A program made the translations under genes and the position numbers. DNA of 64,000 nucleotides, from positions 2,521,096-2,585,095 of the forward strand of contig NC_087080.1 of NCBI RefSeq assembly GCF_026151205.1. Direction: 5' to 3'. Numbering within the stretch: the stretch's first letter is position 1; each line of letters opens with the position of its first letter. A model generated the notes under the pieces. That model searched no databases, was not told the origin of the DNA, and worked only from the letters and a program-made list of their open reading frames with translations. This document shows, piece by piece, positions 1 through 11,200 of the stretch. Source of the stretch: Bolinopsis microptera. Its lineage: Eukaryota; Ctenophora; Tentaculata; Lobata; Bolinopsidae.

Positions 1-226
1 AACAGGTTGACTAGTCCTGGTTTTTAATTACAAATCTTTACGAGTTCTTCTTCTAACTCTTTCATCATTTGTCTTCCTTATATGGTCTCAAAAAAACTTT
101 AATTCTATTGTAGGACCACTGGACCGCTGCCTAATTTCGTAACAATGACTTAATTGTTAACTTGCTGATTTCTGATTAGTAACAAGTTATATTACATGTA
201 TAGTTATTAATAATATCTCTCCTCAG

Positions 227-2354
227 CAGCTGTACAAACATCACCTGTATTGTGATCGACAGTTTGGAGACATCATGAATTACTCTCAGTGCAACGTAAG
301 AATTTAAACCCTGTGAAATTTGTAATTGAAATATTTAAGTTTCCAAGTAAAATCTGGTTTGAATAATTCACAAAAGTTTGGTCCTTCATATCACTCCTAC
401 AAACTTTCCATCAACAAAGCATTAAGCCTGTAAAATATGTTTTGACATGAAAACTTTTCTTTGTATATTTTATCCCATTCCGTCGTGACTTTGTAACTAG
501 CTGGCGATGAAGGCAATGATTAGGCAAGTATCTCCCCTATTATCACTACTTATACACTTTATCCACCAAGGTGGCTTGTCTGTTACAATGTCTATTATAA
601 CAGCATTTATCTGTCTTACGCATGAAGCCGACCACTCAGTAACTGGACTTATCTCTTGGATTGCTGTCTGGCAGTCTGGGGAAAGTAACTTTTAGTGCGA
701 ACACTACCGGGATTCTGGCCGGATCAAATCTATACAACCACACATTTATATATTACAACTTCAAATACCAGAGATTTGGGGGTTCATTTAGGGAGGGATC
801 TGGCTTGCCAGTCGCAACATAGTACCGTCAATATTATCCCAACAAATTCATACTGGAAGCTTTAACAGTGTAGCCCCAATGGCGTTACTGAGTAGTGAAT
901 GAATCTGGTTTTTGCAGGGATACGATTCAACAGAAATGACTCCGTGGAACTCAAGTGGAACGGTAAGTGAGAAATTATTTCCTTCTTGAAAATCAGAGTC
1001 GGACGAAATAGTACAGGGCGAGATGAGCCAATATGCATACATTGTATCATGTCTAACAACAGTTCAAAAGAATATACTCTTAATTTTATAATTTTACTAC
1101 TGAGTACTGAGTACAGTGTTTTCAGCTGTCCTTAAGGGGGCAGGGGGGTCTCCATGAAGATCCCCCTTACCTAACACCCCCTTCATTAAATACTGAGAAA
1201 TTTTGACTTTACTTCAAATTTTCCCATTTGTAAAAAAATCAGAAATGTTTATAGATGTTGGTTGGTAAAATCTGCTCCTATCTAAATCCAGGTTAATATA
1301 AATCATTATCAACATTGGTGCTGTGAAATAATTTCGATAAAGCTTATCAGACCATTTCGTGTAATCTTTTTTCTCCCTTTGAGCAAGCAACTCTCCTGGC
1401 CCTCCCTAGGTGGTTCAAGTAATATGTAAACGGTCGTAAAATGTAAAAAATCATTTGAAAGTATAAATTTTCAAGATTTGCTGGTTTGAGATTATTGTAG
1501 AGTATTATAGAAGACTGTAATCTTGGGAGGGAACCCAAGCTACGTGGGATGATAGTATGGATTTTAACGGGTGATGCGAATGTTCGAGATTGCCAAATTT
1601 TATGCAGCCTCTAATGCAGCATACTAACTCAGTAATTAAATATGATTTATAATGCTTATGTTGGAGGTTATTTCTTGCGAAATGTATGGTTCAGCAGCCC
1701 TAAATAACCTTGATTGATAAATAATGATCTATGTTATAATTATGATATCTTATAACATATTTAAAGATAATTTTAGTCTAAATATTATGTTTTTTGCTCT
1801 AAAAATACGCAGTCTGTTTAGAGTTAAACAAGAATGCCTTGGTATATCTATACTGACCAAACTAAGGTTTAGCGTCATTTTAAGTTTAGTCGGTAAAATT
1901 TTAGTGCATAGGTGTCAGACGGCATTGATAATTGAAGGAAATTTGAGCTTTTAAGTTTAGAGAAAAAAGCATGCAGACTACCATACTGGGTCTTCAAATT
2001 TAAATACCCGATAAGTGGTGACATCATTGGGGATGAATTTATTAGCTAATTTATGAGAAGTAAAGCGTCCGCTAGTGTATTATCCTGACTAGAATTTATT
2101 GTGAACTAGTCTTGAGCGGTGAATGAGATAAAGTACAAGCTTTTTCTCAGGGAGAAGCGATGTCAACACTCAACAGCTTGGTGGCGGAACACAGCAATCA
2201 CTCGCTCACTGGAGACTCGCGTGGCGTGCCTAACCCTCGTGACCCTATGACGTCACGAGATATGATGACGTCACGTGATCATACCATGACGTCACACGAT
2301 GGAGCAAGAGCGGTTCCGAGTAGTATTTTGGACGATTTGGGTTATCACACCTGA
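227..2354 (+). CDS. C-terminal exons of an unidentified gene entering from the left (partial)
   Basis: Three exons (227-295, 918-962 and 2151-2354) each follow a good acceptor (cctcag, tttttgcag, tttctcag). The first two end at gtaag/gtaagt donors. Exon lengths of 69 and 45 bases keep reading phase 0 throughout, and the last exon ends at a TGA. The joined tail is hydrophilic, has two cysteines in the first exon (LYCDRQF and YSQCN), and ends in a Ser/Asp/His-rich stretch where MTSRD-like units repeat three times. It resembles the cytoplasmic tail of a membrane protein, but that is inference and I do not recognise the family. The repeated unit puts three TGACGTCA words into the coding sequence. 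An open frame at 501-690 with hydrophobic runs might be a further exon, but including it would break the phase. Confidence 0.45.
2240..2302 (+). repeat. Short coding repeat containing three TGACGTCA (CRE) words
   Basis: Within the last exon of the left-edge gene, the word tgacgtcac occurs three times in about 55 bases. It encodes a repeated MTSRD/MTSHD unit. TGACGTCA is the palindromic CREB/ATF site, so the repeat could act at DNA level, but the simplest reading is a coding micro-duplication. Confidence 0.6.
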
Positions 2355-3153
2355 CAAAAAACTTCCAGACTGTCAGCCGTCCTGTTCCGAAATTGACAAA
2401 TGACTTCATTTGCCATTGAGTACTGATAAAAGAAACCATAAAACCGATCAATGTTAAAGATCAAATTATTGATAATAATAGTAATACCGATAATCGAAAC
2501 TATTTACCATACAAACAAGATTTTAACAGGATACAGTACAGTTAAAATAGACTTTACGTAATTGAAGCTTGTTTGCTCCGCAATATTCCACCTGAGGTAT
2601 GCTTTCCAGTCAAGGAGCCGCCCCCGCTACTGTGATCTAAATCGTGTTATAATATTCGCACGGATGTTTATTCTAGCAGCAATATCCCTTTAAGGTCTCT
2701 TTTCAACTCATTCACTCGGCCTTATGCCGTGTGCGAGCTGTACCAAACTAGAAGTCCTGTAATGAGCATTTTGTCACTTGAAACGCTCAGCCATAGCGCT
2801 TAACGAAACCCTACTATTCGATATGTGAGTAGCTAGACTACCTTCGGTTGTCTCTACTTAGTTTACTGTTGTTTCGACCTTTTAGTGGTTTCATTCTTTA
2901 GTGTTAGACCACATCATTTATGGTAAACTTTGTTCTAAACTATCTTTAGATTTTTTACCTCGAGTTAAAGTTTCGTTGTATAATTTTATTACTAGGTATT
3001 AGAATTTCTATTTTCGGTTAGTACATTATGTGGTCTTTAACTATTCTTTATTGTTGATACGACTACGTTTTAAAACTGTCGGCATTATCTATAATTAAGT
3101 TTTATCAAAGCCTCGAGAGCAATGCGTGTTGTCTATTGAACCTGCATTTTAAC
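2355..3153. other. Non-coding interval after the left-edge gene
   Basis: No supportable exon is visible on either strand. The sequence is AT-rich and probably contains the 3' UTR of the left-edge gene. No perfect AATAAA close to the stop was identified. Confidence 0.4.
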
Positions 3154-3596
3154 CTAAGAATAGAAGTACGTACCTTTAAAATGGCAGTGGTACGTACCTT
3201 TAAACTGAACCAGAAGGTACAAAAGCCACAATTCAGCAAAATTTTGAAATTCGTGGCGAGTTAAAAATTGTCTGCTGTTCTGAACTTTTTACTCTGATCC
3301 AAGATTATTTAACTGCCATGATGCTGGCAGTCTACAGCATTTGCTTAATCACGAGATTACGAAATAAGCTATTAGTTTTATGCAGTATTATACGTTCGTC
3401 ACCCATATTCCTTTGCTGCTGTGTCGACTTTCACAATATTTTGCCTAATTCAGCAACTTGAAGTTGAGTAGATAAAATACAAAATTAAAAAGTTTCCCAT
3501 TTATGTACCGCAAGAGGAAAGGTACGGTTCGTACCTTTAGGAAAGGTTGTACCGTACTTACTTTAAGCCGGATACCGTACGTACTTCTCATCTTAG
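3154..3596. mobile_element. Non-autonomous DNA transposon (MITE), 443 bp, with 8-bp target duplication
   Basis: The element starts CTAAGAATAGAAGTACGTAC and ends with the inverted match of CTAAGATGAGAAGTACGTAC (18 of 20 identical). It is flanked by a perfect 8-bp direct repeat ATTTTAAC at 3146-3153 and 3597-3604. Inside are further copies of gtacgtaccttta (near 3170, 3192, 3528). An 8-bp target duplication fits hAT, P or Merlin-type elements. The terminus does not match the usual hAT CAGNG start, so the superfamily is left open. There is no coding capacity. Confidence 0.8.
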
Positions 3597-4121
3597 ATTT
3601 TAACTAACTTCCTGGTATCAATTTTCCGTTCAAAAATATTTTCCTATCGTCATTTTTTGACTTTAGTTTCCGGTACAATGAATTTGAATTCTGTCTTAAA
3701 AAAGCTAAAATATTGACAACCACAGTTTGAAAAAGAAGCCCTGTTCAGTTTAGTATTGCTTACGAGGCTCTGATTAAATTTATATGAAATAAGTACTGTC
3801 TAATTAATTGATTTAGTCCCTCACCTCGCCCGGGCTGCGAGGTACCAGGGACCTTTCCAACTAATCTTTGTACAGTTTATCACATTTACCCTCAATCTAA
3901 ATTGTATTGATATTTCAATTATATCCAAATTTGAGATGTGAGTTTTTCCATTTGTACGACGTTTACACACGTCATTGTATGGAGGATCATGGAGGCTCTA
4001 ATAATTGACTGCTCAAAGAATTCGTCCTGTTCTCCTGAATAACAAGCTTCCTTTTCTCACCATAAAGTTAGTGACTCCTATCAAATAAATGGCGGATCAC
4101 TTAAAGGTGGATTTTTTACAG

Positions 4122-4243
4122 GACCCAGTCAGTGTGATGTCCCAGAGTTGACAGTACCCCTCAGGATAACGTCAAGATCTGCTGCATCACACTTTCTTCA
4201 CCCCCCTCGCTCCCCTGGTACTGTGGCTATATTTAGATATTAA
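4122..4243 (+). CDS. Possible alternative terminal exon (weak)
   Basis: A tttttacag acceptor is followed by an open frame that needs one base from an upstream exon. It reads a Pro/Ser/Arg-rich tail with one cysteine and ends at TAA 4241-4243. No partner exon with a matching phase was found, so this may be chance. A good donor (gtaagt at 4251) also lies just downstream. Confidence 0.15.
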
Positions 4244-4290
4244 GAAATCTTGGTAAGTGTCATGATCTCTTTATTTGACTTTGTTGTCAG

Positions 4291-4645
4291 AAGTTGTAAA
4301 ACCTCTCAATTCAAAATGGGACTGGTGTCTAAAGTTGTACAGCTGCGTTTGAATCACCATGACAAGAAGCCGGATTTAGATATTAATACCGTGCGCAAAA
4401 ATGGAATCACGTGTCAATATGGGTTGAGTCACGTGACATGGGACCAGTCACGTGAGATAACACGTGTTATCTCCTTCACGGAAACTGTACAAAAACAACA
4501 GTACCATAGTCTAGATCCCGGATATCCTGCCGGATCTAATTGGCAAGGAGTCAACAATTTTCACTCTTCTGGTCTGGATTTTGATCCGCTCAATAGATTT
4601 CCGATGATGGTACCAATCGACTTGCGGATAGTGGAAGTGTATTAG
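4291..4645 (+). CDS. Unassigned open frame, possible terminal exon
   Basis: An open frame runs from a ttgttgtcag acceptor at 4290 to TAG at 4643-4645. The same frame is open back to an ATG at 4262, giving about 127 residues. Its composition looks protein-like (KMGLVSKVVQLRL, then a Tyr/Asn/Pro-rich end), with no membrane segment, no cysteine pattern and no motif I know. The middle of the frame contains four CACGTG hexamers in 60 bases, so the interval may equally be regulatory DNA that happens to be open. Reading phase does not join it to the 4122 exon. It could belong to the left-edge gene as an alternative end or be a lone short gene. Confidence 0.25.
4408..4466. promoter_or_regulatory. Cluster of four CACGTG E-boxes
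   Basis: Perfect CACGTG palindromes occur at 4408, 4430, 4449 and 4461, three of them in TCACGTG(A) context, the form preferred by MITF/TFE and USF-type bHLH-ZIP factors. A fifth lies at 4800 beside inverted CCAAT boxes. Four perfect sites in 60 bases is far above chance. Confidence 0.45.
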
Positions 4646-4754
4646 CGACAGGCGGTAATTTTTAGAAATAATCGAGCTCAGTTAACTGAATCCCATAAGT
4701 AGTACAGTGTTTCTGCCTACCTCTAACCAAAAAATACCATAGAATTGCCTCTCC

Positions 4755-4900
4755 TCACCGCCGCGTGATCTCCTCCACGCTGATTGGCCGCGCGGAGAGC
4801 ACGTGTTAGCCCAGCTGACCATTGATTGGACGACACGAGGGATTTCGTGTAAAAAGTAGAGAGATCATGCAGTTGACAGGGTAGTTGGGAAGGATGAAGC
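4755..4900. promoter_or_regulatory. Putative GC-richer promoter with CCAAT and E-box motifs
   Basis: This patch is locally GC-richer than its surroundings. It contains two inverted CCAAT boxes (gattgg near 4780 and 4824), a CACGTG at 4800 and several CGCG words, without a TATA box. The layout resembles a dispersed NF-Y/bHLH promoter and could start a transcript running right, since the next coding exon (8288) is preceded by a splice acceptor. No transcript evidence is available. Confidence 0.35.
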
Positions 4901-4999
4901 CTGCTAAGTTACACGATCATCCGCGCTAATTCGCTCTATACGAGGGTAGCTATCTGTTGGTGGATCTGTGAGGCGGCCAGGCAACCTGCCGGCTGGTTA

Positions 5000-7100
5000 G
5001 CTATCTCCTCTCAACCCCCGCTACTACTCTGTCCCCACCTCTCCATCTAACCCTCACTTCAACTCCTCTCTCTTACATACGTTTCAGCTGACACATTTTG
5101 ACTTGCAACCGTGGAATTGGTATTTTAGATATTCGATTAGTTTGATAGTAATGCTTCTGATATCTATCTTTACCCATCCCTTTGTGAGGTCATGGACTTG
5201 ATGGTGCCTGCGATCGTATCTCTAATACTGATAGTATCTTGTACTACCGAGTGGTTTACACAATTATCTTGCTGCTATTTTTATCGCGTTGGTTTCTTGC
5301 TCGCGTTGCGGTGAATTTTAATTGTTTAATAGTATTTCACTTTTTAAAAGTTCGTGATTCCCAACGTTTCCTATGCTCGGTATTTGATATTATATATTGA
5401 TTCCCCTCAATGGAAACCAGATAGTTATGCTTTTCCCTTCCACTGAAGCTTTAATAATATAATATTAACATTTTCTCTTGGCTGTCTTTAATGAATATAA
5501 CTTCAAACTGCCGACTTAACAGCAGTTTTTGGTTTCCTTTAGTCCGGCGGATTCCCTGTTGAAGTATAAATACTCGGCAAGATGAAAAGTTGCTCAGGAA
5601 GGTTAATTTCTTTAGGGTAGTACTACATAAGTTTCAAACCTGGATTCTTGTTAATCAGCATCCCTCCAATATTGGGGGTCAGTCCGTAATTCAATCATCA
5701 CTCTGACGCAATCTCGTAAACCGTTGAAATGCAGTAATCAATATTTCCCGCATATACCGATAATATGTCCCCAAATAAAAAATTATCAGGTCACCCGGCA
5801 GCTGATCATTCTCAAAAACATCGTTTCAAATCCGGCCTATGAAATAAACAGGATTTCCTGTAATTATGCACACTAATTATCCGGGATCTGATAGACTTCT
5901 TGACCTGCTCACACATTATTATTAAGTCACACACATTTTTGACTCGTCGCGTTTAGATGTTTCTCTTTCATCACCGTGAAGCACTCTAAAGGCTGAATTT
6001 CCTGTAGTGATAGAAAAGAGATAGTGCGTGTGTCGCCCCCAGAGTTTGTTCTCTTCTGGACCTTTACATTTCTGTACCGTCACACTCCCTCTCTCTCTCT
6101 CTCTCTTTCTCTCACTCCCTCTCTCTCTCTACCTCTCTCCGTAGCACGAGTCGCAGTTCCTACTGGTAAACATGTTACTGTTTGCGACAATAATGTGTTC
6201 TATATATAGTTCCATACCTGTGGCTTTTAATCTTCGTAATAGTTGTCCGGATTCATGTGTACTCCAAGTTAAAATCTGACAAATTGTATCCGGCCCGATC
6301 TCACCTGTGATTCCTTGGAGAGGTGTGTTTTTTTTTGAGAGGAGTAATTTTAACAAAAGAGGAGATTCAGAACGGAGTATTGTTTTCGTCTATCGATTTT
6401 TAGACAGCGCCATTTTAATTTTCACTCCCTGACACAATGTATGGCTTTCAGTTGTAATCGTAAGTTATCACCCATTATCAATGCAAGTTTAATCATTACG
6501 GGAATCCGAGGTTGCGGTTTTCATCCTTTCCATGGCTTGGTACAGCGTGCAAGTTGTGACTCTTACAGACAGTAACTATATTCTTCGCAGAATAAATGTT
6601 ATAGTTGAAAACTGAAAATTTTAAGCTGTGCCATAGTTTTTAAAATTGTCAGTCTCATCAATAAGAAATTGTGGGACCCCTGTGGCCTGTTAAACAAATT
6701 GTTCGTGACATTTCACATTAAATCTGTCAAATTTTAAACTTCTGTCAAACACGGATTCAGCTTAAGGTTCATTCAACTCTGTTGCTGGGCAACTTTATCG
6801 TGCTTAAAGTTAATTGTGTTAATTGTTGATTTTCTGGCTAACAAATTTCGTATCGTAATTCTATACGATTTGATAAAATTATGAAACTAATCGAATTTTC
6901 TAATAAAAAGGAGCGAAGAACTTTCCCCTTTGAACATTGACGTTCATGATAAAATATTAATCGCCCACACTTCACCCACTGTACCAATATGGGTTCCGTT
7001 TTATTCACTTATTTTCACACATTAACGGGGCTTTCTTGAACCATTGCTGTACTTTTACCTGCCAGGATTCAGAACGTTATCACTAAAATTAATTTCAAAT
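5000..7100. other. Long non-coding stretch (5' intron or intergenic)
   Basis: No supportable exon is seen. It holds a pyrimidine microsatellite (listed separately) and AT-rich filler. Confidence 0.4.
6085..6140. repeat. (CT)n pyrimidine microsatellite
   Basis: An interrupted run of ct dinucleotides and ctccct units, about 55 bases long. Confidence 0.85.
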
Positions 7101-7124
7101 TACGGCAGATAAATCCCCCAACGT

Positions 7125-7200
7125 CTGTCATTGGCCGGAACTAGTCACGTGATCAGTAAGATGGCTTCTTACTGGTTGATAGCTGATCTGAGACGGAGTG
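7125..7200 (+). promoter_or_regulatory. Possible second upstream promoter or 5' UTR exon
   Basis: An inverted CCAAT (cattggcc), CACGTG at 7146 and an aagatggc start-like word sit within 40 bases. An ATG-initiated frame follows (MASYWLIADLRRSG), but it is not obviously coding and has a possible donor near 7267. This could be an alternative 5' exon of the surface-protein gene at 8288-12828. Confidence 0.25.
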
Positions 7201-8287
7201 GCGGGCCGCCGATGATCATCCGGGATTACCTCACAGAATTTGACCCCTTATTTTTTTTCCTAAGAGGTGACCGTTCTCATGGTATCGTTTTTTCTTTCGA
7301 CATATTACGTAAATTTATCTGTATCGTCCATCTCATATCTCGAACTTCTCAAATATCGGTTCATTTAATTTATCAGACTCAATTTGAATTAGTTCCTTTC
7401 TTTAGACAAATTTTTAACGTATGGCGATCGTTTACGCTGTTTGTATGTTGTACTACTACTCATTTGTTCCTATTATATCTGAATGCGTCTGACCTTTAAT
7501 TTTCGCCCACTAAACATTCCCCCAATATTTTCATTGTTCTGCACTCCGTTATACGAAGTGCTAGAGTATCGCAGGAGGTATTGTTTATTATTATTTTGCC
7601 GCTCTTCAACCGTACGACCCACAGGTCACAATTTATTAACCTTTTTTCGTTTCTTTGAAGTCTGAAAATACTGCTAAATTAAGATGAGGTTGACTAGAGG
7701 ATGGTACACAGCTCAATGATTTCATGCTCCTGTCAATGGAACCCCTACTAAAGGTTACATTTTGAGAGGTCATTATTTGTCTAAAAAGGATGATCTGGTG
7801 AAAGGAGCTAAATCATTTGTCCTGGGATGGTCGGAACTGAGCATTGAAGTGCGGTGTCCCGTTTATATCGTCTGTTGTTATATATCTCGTGCATATAGTT
7901 TGAATTGTTTAATACTATTTTAGTCTTGAAACGTGATTTCAAGAATACTTAACATTACCGAGCATCAGGTCGCAGGCCTCAATGACCCGTTACGATTATC
8001 ATCTCATTGTACCCAGTCTTTATCTTTGTTCCGTTACCCATTTTTGTATTTGTGGCGACTGATCTCAATTCTGAGGACGTTGATTTGCGCTGTAATTCAA
8101 ATTTCAAATACATTCAATTCAATTCCAATCCCGCACAAATACAATTAAGCTCCGTTTGAAGATTGGTTTTTACTTTTTAACATCAGTAATTTGGTCGCTT
8201 TTTGGTTGATTTAATTTAATTTTATCATTTGAAATGTGCTAAATGTTTTGTTTACTTTGTTAAATTTTATTTCGTTCAGATTTCAGA

Positions 8288-11200
8288 ATGTTTTGGATAA
8301 CAATTGTTTTGGCCGTAACACGGCTACTATACGTATCAGGTTGGTAAACTTTTTAGCTTTTCTTTTGTTAAATTTATGAAGAGTTAAAGTTACATCATTC
8401 AAATTGTAAATAAGAAAGTTTAATAACTAGTATAATAAAATTTTCCTTCCTTTTTTAACAACACATCAGCCGAGTATACTCTACTCCAATTGTGCCTCGA
8501 TGCTAAATTCTAATCAACCATAATTTCAGCCCTGGAGTGTTACCACATGAACAAATACGGAGCCAGTAAACTCATTATCTGTAGAGGATACTGTGCTAGC
8601 ATTTCAGCTGTGGTAAGTCCTTTTTTCACTCGTCTTTTTTACCTTATCAATTCTCCTTGTCGGCTTGTCTGTTCTTTAGATTCTCCTGTCACTCTCTCCC
8701 TCTCTCACTACTCCTCCCTGCCCCTTCTTACTTCAACATATCCACCACCACTAATCTAGCTTCAATTGCTCATTGTCTCTGGATGATCTAGACTAAATTA
8801 GTCTACTTATAGTCTAATCTAGTCTAATTCGCATATTAACCTACCGAATAGACTCGTTTCAAGCTCAACTCCTTTCAACCGCTCCTCTTCCATTCATGAT
8901 AAAACTAACGTCATTATTATCATAATCCCAATTTCTGATATAATCGCTGTGGTATCCACAAGGAACTGCAAGCTAGTGATCCATGATCTCCCTCATATTC
9001 CCAAGAATTCAGCTAGTGATCGACGATCGTTAGGTCCTAACCCCCTCTCTTTTCATCAGGTAGCAAACAACAACCTGGCGGAAGTTAACTACTGCGTCCC
9101 AGAACGACGGTGCTTAGCCGAGCTGGACTCCCGGCAATTAAGTTAGTTCAGTTCAATCTCCTTGTTGTTTTCTGCCCCGTCTACTGCTCAGCTTTAAAAT
9201 AGATATGAGATATCACAGAATGATCTAGGACAAAAGATATGTGTGTTGTAATATTAGAGGATGGTGTGTTAGGCCGGACGGGAACTGCAACAATTCCAGG
9301 TCAGAGCAGGTCTGAGCTGACTGGGTTCCGTGGTCCTGCAGCCGTCTCATGTAGTTGAGCTAATTTAAATCTCCATACTTTACTGTCCAGACTACAGCGT
9401 AAAACCACACAATACCAGCCAGATTCACAGCTCCATATTCCACGAGATATCAAGTGCACTAGACCTCTGAAACTTTTCCAGTGTAACTTCGTCACACTTT
9501 CAGCATTACAGCTTTATATATATTACATACGTTGAGAGTGCTGATGAATAACAACTTGATAACAGCTCGTTTTAAACCGCGAAATTATGGCAATCATAGG
9601 TCTTGCAGTGGCGAGTAATTAGTCAACTAACGATTTTGTTAGCAGTACAATTTGAACACTGGGTGTAACCCTGTGTCCAGTTTTGAGGTAGAATTGTGCT
9701 GTAATTCGATCGGTTATGAATATGAGACATGAAAACCCATCTCTATTATGAAATATCAATTTCAAGAACCGTTATCTGTCACTATCCCGGTCATTATATT
9801 TAGCATAGTCCAGGGAGAAATAGACGGAGTTTAAGCTCCTGATCTAGCCTAATAGATCTCAATCCTTAGACATTGTACATATCTTTATCAAGTCCAAACT
9901 AAGAGTATAAGCTATTTAACACAAAATGTCGTCTAACTAAACTCTTTTTTCAGCTGATATGGGTAGTCTGATATGCAGAGGGTTGATAGAGAGTGCAAAC
10001 CCAGGGGCCATCACTCGGTGCCGCGCGGCTGTTTGTCAAAGTGACGGATGTAACAACTACAACTTCAGAAGTGATCCTGAAATGGTGAGCTCCATTTTGA
10101 TAGTTACTTTTGTCCCCCATAATTAGTGCTTGTTACTTTTAATCATACCCAATTATGATTCGTCGCCGTATTCTTCTGATTTCGTGGTAAGAATAAGATA
10201 AAGTTTGTATTTAAACTTGTTCCGGCATTATCGTAGTTGTTTCATTTTGGAAGTGTCAAACTTCAGGATTCTATAAAAAGAAATTTTAAAGGATTCAATG
10301 AATTTAAGATGCTAATGAGCTTGGTATCGAGAAAGTCTTATTATTCTTCTAAAATATTTGTGTAAAAAATGTCGATAAAATGCAAGTTCGATTTCTGAAA
10401 CGTGACCTTCCCTCAGAACGATTGCAGTTTACACCAGTGTTCGAATGCTGCGTGCCATAACCCGGAGGAACTTATAACCACAATTGCTCCTCCTATTTCA
10501 TCTACATATGGTAATTAATACCAATTAAATTAAACTTACCAGTATTAATTAAATTTCACTCACCATTGATTATTTGAGATTACAAATACAGTATTTATCA
10601 AACTTTACCCCTTTTTCGTGTGAAGTTCTATAAATGAGGATGATGTAATGCTCATGGCTTCATCCGAGAAGATTTCGTTTTATTGTTCGTCATTGCTTGG
10701 TTCTAGATCATGACAAATTTGAAATAACCCGGTATTCATATCATATGGTGACATCAGTAAATTATATAGCATAAATAACAATTTTAGAACTTTAGTCATC
10801 CCTATAGTTATAGATGTTACAATTTTATTACCTGATAATGGACTATCTAAACTTTCCGATACAAGACTAAACGCTGTCGTAATGACTTTAACTAATTTTG
10901 CAACTCTTATTTCAGCAACTGTCTCCACTCCGCTTAGAACAGATGATCAGAAGATAATTACCGATGAGCCGGCACCATCGACTCTAGGAAGCTCTGATGG
11001 TCAGCCGGCCACGGAGAAAGCTAATCCCGAATTTGAAACGACCGGTGCGACCACATCCGGCAACGAAATCACAACTAAAGCTCCTGTTGTCACTTCTGAA
11101 GCCAGTAGGTTTCCCTTTCACCTTTACGAATGAGTAATTCATGGTTACAATATAAATCGTTACAAATTTATCGATGATCGTGCAAAGTCTTCTCCTCTCC

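Noticed and set aside
501-695. A hydrophobic open frame that could be an exon of the left-edge gene
   Set aside because: Including it forces a phase change that breaks the otherwise phase-0 chain of the 227, 918 and 2151 exons.
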